Below, piece by piece: positions 1 through 7,200 of a stretch of DNA of 64,000 nucleotides. A program made the position numbers and the translations under genes. The notes beneath the pieces were generated by a model that searched no databases, was not told the origin of the DNA, and saw only the letters and a list, made by a program, of their open reading frames with translations. The DNA is taken from the NCBI RefSeq assembly GCF_001953885.1, contig NZ_MQUS01000036.1, positions 1 through 64,000 of the forward strand. Direction: 5' to 3'. Source of the DNA: Streptomyces sp. IMTB 2501. Lineage in GTDB: Bacteria > Actinomycetota > Actinomycetes > Streptomycetales > Streptomycetaceae. Positions within the stretch are counted from its first letter, which is position 1; each line of letters begins with the position of its first letter.

Positions 1-43
1 ACTGCAGGGGGGACCCTGTGGGAGAGTAGGACACCGCCGAACA
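1..43 (+). rRNA. rrf: 5S ribosomal RNA, 3' end (partial)
   Basis: The first ~43 bases match the 3' third of Streptomyces 5S rRNA as I know it: a GGGGGGACCCTGTGGGAGAG-like helix IV/V segment followed by the terminal CGCCGAACA that pairs with the absent 5' end. The rest of the gene, and presumably an rRNA operon, lies upstream of the window. The mature 3' end is placed to within a few bases only. Confidence 0.9.
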
Positions 44-56
44 ATTTTTCCAAAAA

Positions 57-95
57 GGTCGGATCCTGAACTTCGGTTCGGGGTCCGGCCTTTTT
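57..95 (+). terminator. Rho-independent terminator of the rRNA operon
   Basis: A 15-bp stem (57-71 with 76-90, one or two mismatches) is capped by a TTCG tetraloop and followed by TTTTT at 91-95. It lies directly behind the 5S rRNA end, so it is the expected intrinsic terminator of the rrn operon. Confidence 0.93.
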
Positions 96-143
96 ACGTT
101 TTCCTTAACGTGTCGTTCACCCTGCGCGCCGAGCATCCAGCAC

Positions 144-821
144 ATGGGTACTGCTGCAATGCTCAGGGCCGCCGGTGTCGGGGTCGGTGACGAGGTCGTC
201 GTACCGGCCTTCGGTAACGTCGAAGTCGCCGAGGCCGTGACCCTGGCCGGTGCGCTCCCGGTGTTCGCCGACATAGACCCGGTGACCTACTGCCTCGACC
301 CCGGTGCTGTCGAGGCGGCCGTAACTCCGCGCACGGCAGCGGTCGTTGTCGTACACCGCTTCGGACGTTGGGCCGACCTCAAGCGGTTGCGCGGGCTGGG
401 CCGGCGGCACGAGCTGCTGGTGCTGGAGCAGGGCGAGTCCGAGGCGCCGTACGACGAGATAGCGCAGCGTCGCGAGCGGGCCTCGTACCTCGATGCCAAG
501 CTCAAGGGCGTGCGCACGCCGGACGGCGGGGACGGGCACACCTATCAGCAGTATGTCGTCCGGGTGCCGGGGAACGGCCGGCCGGACCGGGACGCCTTCG
601 CGATGGCCTTGCGGGCCAAGGGAGTTGAGTGCCGGGTCCCGGTCAAGACGCCCGTGCACCGGCTGCCGGAATTCCGTCGCTGTGTGTCCCTGCCGGAGAC
701 CGAGCTGGCCGCAGACGAGACGCTCACGCTCCCCGTGGATGCTTCGCTGACGAAGCGGGAGATGCAGCGGATCGTCTCCGCGTGCAATGCGCTCGGGGGA
801 CTGCTGCAGCCCGCCTACTGA
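144..821 (+). CDS. Shortened DegT/DnrJ/EryC1/StrS-type aminotransferase homologue, lacking the PLP-lysine segment
   Basis: The 225-residue product resembles PLP-dependent sugar aminotransferases of the DegT/DnrJ/EryC1/StrS family. The N-terminal third has the family pattern GxGDEVVVPAFG...VFADIDPxTYCLDP (residues 14-50), and the C-terminal half (from about 125) resembles the small domain with TYQQYVVRVPG and KGVECRVPVKTP. Normal members are about 370 residues. Here roughly 100-150 residues are missing after LLVLEQGE, including the fSFxxxKxxxxGEGG stretch that holds the PLP-binding lysine, so ordinary transaminase activity is unlikely. No frameshift is needed to read it and codon use is normal for the genome, so it looks like a stable shortened protein rather than a fresh pseudogene. 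The ATG at 144 has no clear ribosome binding site, so the start is uncertain. Its role is unknown. Confidence 0.75.
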   Translation: MGTAAMLRAAGVGVGDEVVVPAFGNVEVAEAVTLAGALPVFADIDPVTYCLDPGAVEAAVTPRTAAVVVVHRFGRWADLKRLRGLGRRHELLVLEQGESEAPYDEIAQRRERASYLDAKLKGVRTPDGGDGHTYQQYVVRVPGNGRPDRDAFAMALRAKGVECRVPVKTPVHRLPEFRRCVSLPETELAADETLTLPVDASLTKREMQRIVSACNALGGLLQPAY

Positions 822-905
822 GCGGATCCCGAACGAATTTGGGAAGTCGGTCCTGCTCGGGGTACAGTTTCTTCGTCGCCGCGAGGGAAACCTCGAAAAC
901 GACAG

Positions 906-981
906 GCCCCTATAGCTCAGTCGGCAGAGCGTCTCCATGGTAAGGAGAAGGTCAACGGTTCGATTCCGTTTGGGGGCTCCA
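906..981 (+). tRNA. tRNA-Thr (anticodon GGT)
   Basis: A 76-nt cloverleaf can be drawn. The acceptor stem GCCCCTA pairs with TGGGGGC, there is a D-arm with AGCTCAGTCGG, and a TCTCC/GGAGA anticodon stem holds the 7-nt loop ATGGTAA, so the anticodon is GGT. The T-arm contains GGTTCGATTCC. CCA is encoded at 979-981. A terminator hairpin follows immediately. Confidence 0.95.
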
Positions 982-983
982 GT

Positions 984-1020
984 ACAAAAGGCCTCACCCT
1001 TTCGGGTGAGGCCTTTTGTG
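984..1020. terminator. Bidirectional terminator between tRNA-Thr and osaC
   Basis: A 16-bp perfect inverted repeat (984-999 with 1004-1019, TTTC loop) is flanked by A-rich and T-rich ends on both sides. It can stop tRNA-Thr transcription on the plus strand and osaC, which ends at 1043, on the minus strand. Confidence 0.92.
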
Positions 1021-1042
1021 TGTCCGGCGCCTTCTTCGCGTC

Positions 1043-3802
1043 TCACGCCTCCTTGTGGTGGCCCGGGACGCGCATCGCCAGGATCGCCATGTCGTCCGAC
1101 GGGGCGTCCGAGGCGAAGCGTTCCACGGCGCGCATGATGCGTGCGGCGACCGCGCCCGCGGTCAGGCCGGTGCAGGTGGTGAGGACGTCGGCGAGGCCGT
1201 CGTCGCCCAACATGCGGGAGCCCTCGCGGCGTTCGGTGACGCCGTCCGTGACACACAGAAGTACGTCACCGGGGTCGAGGGTGACGGTCTCCTCGTGCAG
1301 TTCCAGGTCCTCGATCACGCCCAGCAGCGGCTGCGGTTCGGCGGCGGGTGTCACCGTGCCGTCCTGGCGCAGGCGCAGCGGGAGCGGGTGGCCGGCGCAC
1401 ACCACCTTCAGCTCGGCGCTGCCGTCCTCCTGCGGGCGCATCTCGCCGTAGAGGAGGGTCAGGAAGCGGCTGCGGTCGCCCTCGTCGAGAATGGCGGAAT
1501 TCAGACGCTGCAGGACCGCCGGTCCGGACAGGCCCTCACGGGCCAGCAGGCGCAGGGCGTGCCGGGCGAGGCCGGTGACCGCGGCCGCGTTCGGGCCCGT
1601 GCCGCAGACATCGCCGATGGCGAAGCCGTAGGCGCCGTTGCCGATGGGGAACAGGTCGTAGAAGTCACCGCCGACTTCGTTGCCCTCGCCGGCCGCGCGG
1701 TAGATGACCTCGACCTCGACGCCGTCGATGTGCGGGGTGCCGGGCGGGAGCAGGCTGCGCTGGAGGGCCTGGCTGATGGCCGTGCGTTCCGAGTAGAGGC
1801 GGGCGTTGTCCAGGGCGAGGGCGGCCCGGCGGGACAGGTCCTCGGCCAGTTCCAGGATTTCCTGGCGGAAGTGTTCGTCGGTGGGCTTGCCGAGGACGAG
1901 CATGCCGATGACGCGGTTGCGGGCGACGAGCGGCAGGACGACCGTCTCGCCGCCGACCGCGGAGGCCGTGGCCAGGGTCGGGCCGATGCCCGCGGTGACC
2001 CGGTGCGTGGGGCCGCCGGCCAGGCCGAGACTGCGCATGGAGGTGCGCAGGGCTGCCTGGTGCGCCACCTCGCCGGGGATGGTCCACACGCGGGCGCCGG
2101 GGGTCGGTACCGGGTCCGGCGGCGGGACCTTCGACAGCAACGACTTGATGCCGTCGATCAGTTCCTCGTCCTCGTGCAGGACGTACGACAGATAGGGCTC
2201 GGAGGCCTGGTCGGCGATCGTGTAGACGGCGCACCAGGTCGCCAGGGTGGGGACCGTCATCTGGGCCATCAGGGCCAGGGTCTGGTCGCGGTCCAGGGTG
2301 CCGGCGAGCAGGTCGGAGGCCTCGACCAGGAAGCTCAGGGAGCCGCGGCGCAGCCGCTCCAGCTCACCGAGGCGGGCCGACTCGACGGCCAGGGCGATAC
2401 GGTCGGCGGCGAACTGCAGGCGCAGCGCCTCCTCGTTGGAGTACCGGCCGGGTGCCTCGGCCGCGACGCCGAGGGAGCCGGTGAGCCGGCCCTCGACCTT
2501 CAGCGGGACCGTGACGACCGAGCGCATGCCGGTGCCCGACAGCAGCGGTACGGCCCCGGGTACGGCGGTGAGGTCGTCGTGGACGGCGGGCATGCGCGCG
2601 GAGCCGTAGCGTCCGGGGCCGGCCTCGACGGGGACACGGGCGAAGCGCTGGCGGGCCGAGGGCAGGCCGGTGGAGGCGCGGACCTCCAGCTCGGTCTCGT
2701 CGTCGGTGGCCAGCAGCAGGAACGCGGAGTCGCCGTCGAGCATGTCGCGGGCGCGCTCCACCGTGCGCTGCAGCAGACCGTCGAGGTCGTCCGGGGCGGG
2801 GGAGCCGATGAAGACCTCGAAGGGGTCGGTGCTCTGCCCGTCAGGGGACTGGGGCTGGTCGGAGGCCGGCACGCGCGGCGGGGACTGGAGTACGGCGCGC
2901 TCGTGGTCGCGGACCAGGAGGCAGACGGTGGAGGGTTCGCCGCCGGTGTCGCGGACCCTGAGGTGGGAGGCGTAGACCGGGGCCACCCGGCCGTCGGCGC
3001 CGCGGATGCCGTAGCTGCCCTCCCAGCGGGAGAGCCGGAGGGCCTCGGCCACGCCGGTGCTGGTGCCCGGGGTGTGCGGCCAGGCCGCCAGTTCGGTGAG
3101 CGGCCGGCCGACGACCTCGGGGGCGGGGTAGCCGAAGAGCTCCTGGGCGTCCTCGTTCCAGGAGGTGATGGTGCCCTTCCGGTCGACCTGGAGGACCGCG
3201 ACGCGGACCCGGCCGTCGGCCAGCGGAAGCAGGTCGGCGGGGAGGGAGGGACCGGCTGTCCGGGTGCCGACCGGGCGCTCGGGGAGGTTGAGCTGAAACC
3301 AGACGTTCTTGTGGGTGGGCGTGTAGTCGACGCCCCAGCGGGCGGCCAGGGCCGCGCACAGCTGCAGGCCGCGGCCGCCCTCGCGGTCGGGGCTGCCCAT
3401 CGAGGCGGGAGCGTTCTGGAGGGGTACCTCGCGCTCGGGGTAGCGGTCGGCGACCTCGATGCGCACGCCGTCCTCGGTGCGCAGGCACAGCACGTCCGCG
3501 TGTGTGCCCGCGTGCACGACCGCGTTGGTCACCAGTTCGCTGGTGAGGACGACGGCGTCGTCGACGATATCGGCGAAGCCCCATCCCTGGAGGGTGTCGC
3601 GGACGAAGGACCGGGCGGTCGCGACCGATCGCCCGACGGGCTCGAAAGTGGCGGCCGCTCGCGCGGTGATCACAGAACTCCTCGGCCGGTTGTCGACGTG
3701 CAGGGCTGCTTGGCCGACCGGCTCGCGCCGCTGCTGCGGCATCAGCTCGCCCGTCGGCTGTGGCTCCGGGGGCTGTCCCCCGGGGATGACTCCGGTGGTC
3801 AT
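1043..3802 (-). CDS. osaC: OsaC: multidomain regulator with RsbW-like ATPase, PAS, GAF and SpoIIE-type PP2C phosphatase domains
   Basis: The 919-residue product has, in order, an RsbW-like HATPase_c domain (about 45-185, with ELVTNAVVHAG and GRGL motifs), a PAS domain (about 200-310), two GAF-like domains (about 335-650) and a C-terminal PPM/SpoIIE phosphatase (about 690-915). The phosphatase keeps its metal residues in GNEVGGDFYD, GDVCGTG and PSDDMA. This order and the position beside osaAB match S. coelicolor OsaC (SCO5747), reported to return SigB activity to normal after osmotic stress by binding the sigma factor through the kinase-like domain. The ATG at 3802 is preceded by GGAGGGG; a TTG 29 codons upstream is open but lacks a ribosome site. 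It is transcribed divergently from osaA. Which SigB-family sigma factor it binds in this strain is inferred, not visible. Confidence 0.9.
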   Translation of the reverse strand: MTTGVIPGGQPPEPQPTGELMPQQRREPVGQAALHVDNRPRSSVITARAAATFEPVGRSVATARSFVRDTLQGWGFADIVDDAVVLTSELVTNAVVHAGTHADVLCLRTEDGVRIEVADRYPEREVPLQNAPASMGSPDREGGRGLQLCAALAARWGVDYTPTHKNVWFQLNLPERPVGTRTAGPSLPADLLPLADGRVRVAVLQVDRKGTITSWNEDAQELFGYPAPEVVGRPLTELAAWPHTPGTSTGVAEALRLSRWEGSYGIRGADGRVAPVYASHLRVRDTGGEPSTVCLLVRDHERAVLQSPPRVPASDQPQSPDGQSTDPFEVFIGSPAPDDLDGLLQRTVERARDMLDGDSAFLLLATDDETELEVRASTGLPSARQRFARVPVEAGPGRYGSARMPAVHDDLTAVPGAVPLLSGTGMRSVVTVPLKVEGRLTGSLGVAAEAPGRYSNEEALRLQFAADRIALAVESARLGELERLRRGSLSFLVEASDLLAGTLDRDQTLALMAQMTVPTLATWCAVYTIADQASEPYLSYVLHEDEELIDGIKSLLSKVPPPDPVPTPGARVWTIPGEVAHQAALRTSMRSLGLAGGPTHRVTAGIGPTLATASAVGGETVVLPLVARNRVIGMLVLGKPTDEHFRQEILELAEDLSRRAALALDNARLYSERTAISQALQRSLLPPGTPHIDGVEVEVIYRAAGEGNEVGGDFYDLFPIGNGAYGFAIGDVCGTGPNAAAVTGLARHALRLLAREGLSGPAVLQRLNSAILDEGDRSRFLTLLYGEMRPQEDGSAELKVVCAGHPLPLRLRQDGTVTPAAEPQPLLGVIEDLELHEETVTLDPGDVLLCVTDGVTERREGSRMLGDDGLADVLTTCTGLTAGAVAARIMRAVERFASDAPSDDMAILAMRVPGHHKEA

Positions 3803-4211
3803 GGTCTGCGGCCGCCCCTCCGATGCCCGCTCGTTCTCGTGCCACCGCCCAAGCCGGTCGGACCGGTGCGGCTGGACAGCCGCATGCAAGGTTACTTACC
3901 TTCGCCGTCCGAGCGGATGCCGGTCGCCGGTGTTTACCCCCCATGGTGTGCGGACGATGTGCGAAGCTGCCGAACTGTTATGGCCTGGTTCGGGCAGGGT
4001 GAAACACTGGGCAAGCTTCTGATGAAGGTCGGGTCGGGCTGCGTGTGTTCCGTGTACGGCGGGCAGCAGCCCCTGGTGTGGCCGGATCTCGTCTGGCAGA
4101 AATACGCAGCAGTAACGGGTACGCGGAGGTATCCGGTATGCCGATGACCGGCAGGCCGGGCCGAAGCGGCCGAGCACAGCAGTAACGGTCTACCCCTCCG
4201 GGAGGGACACA
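3803..4211. promoter_or_regulatory. Divergent osaC / osaA promoter region
   Basis: This 409-bp non-coding stretch must carry the promoters for both osaC (leftward) and osaA (rightward). It contains an inverted repeat with 5-bp arms, AAGGT-N5-ACCTT, at 3888-3902. A 12-bp exact direct repeat, CAGCAGTAACGG, lies at 4107-4118 and 4177-4188, nearer osaA. A purine-rich GGGAGGG at 4200-4206 is the osaA ribosome site. No convincing SigB-type -35/-10 pair was identified by eye. Confidence 0.6.
4107..4188 (+). repeat. 12-bp direct repeat pair upstream of osaA
   Basis: CAGCAGTAACGG occurs exactly at 4107-4118 and 4177-4188, a centre-to-centre distance of 70 bp, close to seven helical turns. The second copy ends 23 bp before the osaA start codon. 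This suggests, but does not prove, a pair of operator half-sites on the same face of the helix. Confidence 0.55.
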
Positions 4212-7200
4212 GTGGAGTCTGGCGCGGCGACGCGTGGCACGAAGACGCGCGCGAAAGGCGGACCGTCCCTGGGCAGGCGCGGCAGTACGACTGCGGTGGA
4301 CACGGCTGCCCTGAACCGGCTGCTGGCGGCGCTCGTCGCGATGCGTGACGGGAACTTCCGCAAGCGGCTCACGGTCTCCGGGGACGGCGTGATGTCGGAG
4401 ATCGCGGCCGTCTTCAACGAGGTGGCCGACCGGAACATGCACCTGACCGGGGAGCTGTCCCGGGTACGGCGCATGGTGGGGCGTGAGGGAAAACTCACGG
4501 AGCGGCTGGAGACGGGAGCCTGCGAGGGCTCCTGGGCGTCCGCCATCGACGCCTCCAACGCCCTGGTCGACGATCTCGTCTGGCCGGTGTCGGAGGTCAG
4601 CCGGGTACTGACCGCCGTCGCCGAGGGCGATCTGTCGCCGCGCATGGAGCTGCGGACGCAGGCGCCGGACGAGGGCACCGGGCATCCGCTGCGGGGCGAG
4701 TTCCTGAAGGTCGGCCGTACCGTCAACAATCTGGTCGACCAGCTGTCGACGTTCACGGACGAGGTCACACGCGTGGCCAGCGAGGTCGGTACCGAGGGCA
4801 AGCTCGGCGGGCAGGCCCGGGTGCGCGGTATGTCCGGTTCGTGGAAGGACCTGACCGAGTCCGTCAACACCATGGCCAACCGGCTGACCGCGCAGGTGCG
4901 AGACATCGCACTGGTCACCACGGCGGTCGCGCGCGGTGATCTGTCACGCAAGGTCACCGTGCATGTGGCCGGCGAGATGCTGGAGCTGAAGAACACCGTC
5001 AACACGATGGTGGAGCAGCTGTCGTCCTTCTCCGTCGAGGTGACCCGGGTGGCCCGTGAGGTGGGCACCGAGGGCATCCTGGGCGGGCAGGCGCAGGTGC
5101 CGGGTGTGGCCGGTGTGTGGAAGGAACTGACCGACTCGGTCAACACGATGGCGGGCAACCTGACCGCACAGGTGCGGGGGATCTCGCAGGTCACGACAGC
5201 TGTCGCCAACGGTGACCTGTCGCAGAAGGTGACGGTTCCGGCGCGCGGCGAGGTGGCGCAGCTCGCCGAGACGATCAACCAGATGACCGAGACGCTGCGG
5301 ATCTTCGCGGACGAGGTCACGCGCGTCGCGAACGAGGTCGGCGCGGAGGGGCGCCTGGGCGGTCAGGCGAACGTGCCGGGCGCCGCCGGTACGTGGAAGG
5401 ACCTGACGGACTCCGTCAACACGGTCTTCCGGAACCTGACCACGCAGGTGCGCGACATCGCCACCGTGACGACCGCTGTGGCCAGCGGTGATCTGTCGCA
5501 GAAGGTCACGGTCGACGTGGCGGGCGAGATGCTGGAGCTGAAGAACACCGTCAACGGGATGGTGGACCAGCTGTCGGCGTTCGGTGCCGAGGTGACGCGG
5601 GTCGCGCGGGAGATCGGTGTCGAGGGTGAGCTGGGCGGTCAGGCGCAGGTGCCCGGTGCAGCCGGTGCGTGGAAGGACCTGACGGATTCCGTCAACACCG
5701 CGTTCCGCAATCTCACCGGTCAGGTGCGCAACATCGCCCAGGTGACGACGGCGGTGGCCAACGGCGACCTGTCCCAGAAGGTCACCGTGGACGTCTCCGG
5801 CGAGATGCTCCAGCTGAAGAACACCGTGAACACGATGGTGGACCAGCTGTCGAGCTTCGCCGACCAGGTCACGCGGATGGCCCGGGACGTGGGTACGGAG
5901 GGCCGCCTCGGCGGTCAGGCCCGGGTGGACGGCGTGTCGGGCACGTGGAAGGAGCTGACGGACTCCGTCAACTTCATGGCCGGCAACCTGACGTCTCAGG
6001 TGCGGCAGATCGCGCAGGTCACGACGGCCGTGGCGCGCGGTGACCTGTCGCAGAAGATCGACGTCGACGCGCGCGGCGAGATCCTGGAGCTGAAGAACAC
6101 GATCAACACGATGGTTGATCAGCTGTCCGCCTTCGCCGACCAGGTGACCCGGGTCGCGCGTGACGTGGGTACGGAGGGCCGCCTCGGCGGTCAGGCGCAG
6201 GTACCCGGTGTGGCCGGTGTGTGGCGGGATCTGACCGACTCCGTGAACGGCATGGCCGGCAACCTCACGGCCCAGGTGCGCAACATCGCGCAGGTCGCCA
6301 CCGCCGTTGCTCGCGGTGACCTCTCCCAGAAGATCACCGTGGACGCGCGCGGGGAGATCCTGGAGCTGAAGAACACGCTGAACACGATGGTGGACCAGCT
6401 GTCGTCGTTCGCCCAGGAGGTCACGCGTGTGGCTCGTGAGGTGGGTACGGAGGGCATCCTCGGGGGTCAGGCCGAGGTGCAGGGTGTCTCCGGTACCTGG
6501 AAGGACCTCACGCAGTCCGTGAACTTCATGGCGAACAACCTGACGATCCAGGTGCGCAACATCGCCGAGGTCACGACGGGGGTGGCCAAGGGCGACCTGT
6601 CGAAGAAGATCACTGTTGACGCCAAGGGCGAGATTCTTGAGCTGGTCACGACGGTCAACACGATGGTTGATCAACTGTCCAGCTTCGCCGAGCAGGTGAC
6701 CCGGGTGGCCCGTGAGGTGGGCACCGAGGGCATCCTGGGCGGTCAGGCGCATGTGCCGGGCGTCACCGGTATCTGGAAGGACCTGAGCAACAACGTCAAC
6801 CTGATGGCCAACAACCTGACCATGCAGGTGCGCAACATCTCGCAGGTGTCCGCGGCTGTCGCCAACGGTGACCTGACGCGGCAGGTGACGATCGAGGCTC
6901 GGGGTGAGGTCGCTCAGCTCGCCGACACCATCAACACCATGGTCAGGACGCTGAGTTCGTTCGCCGACCAGGTCACCAAGGTGGCCCGTGAGGTGGGCAC
7001 GGACGGCATCCTGGGCGGTCAGGCGCACGTACCGGGTGTGGCCGGTACCTGGAAGGACCTCACCGAGTCGGTGAACCAGATGGCGTCCAACCTGACCGGA
7101 CAGGTGCGCAACATCGCCATGGTCACCACGGCCATCGCCAAGGGTGACCTGACGAAGAAGATCGACATTGACGCGCGCGGCGAGATCCTTGAGCTGAAGA

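Noticed and set aside
1016..4147. A 1043-codon plus-strand frame opposite osaC
   Set aside because: Composition is that of a shadow frame (Gly/Arg/Val-rich, no motifs) and OsaC domains are clear on the minus strand.
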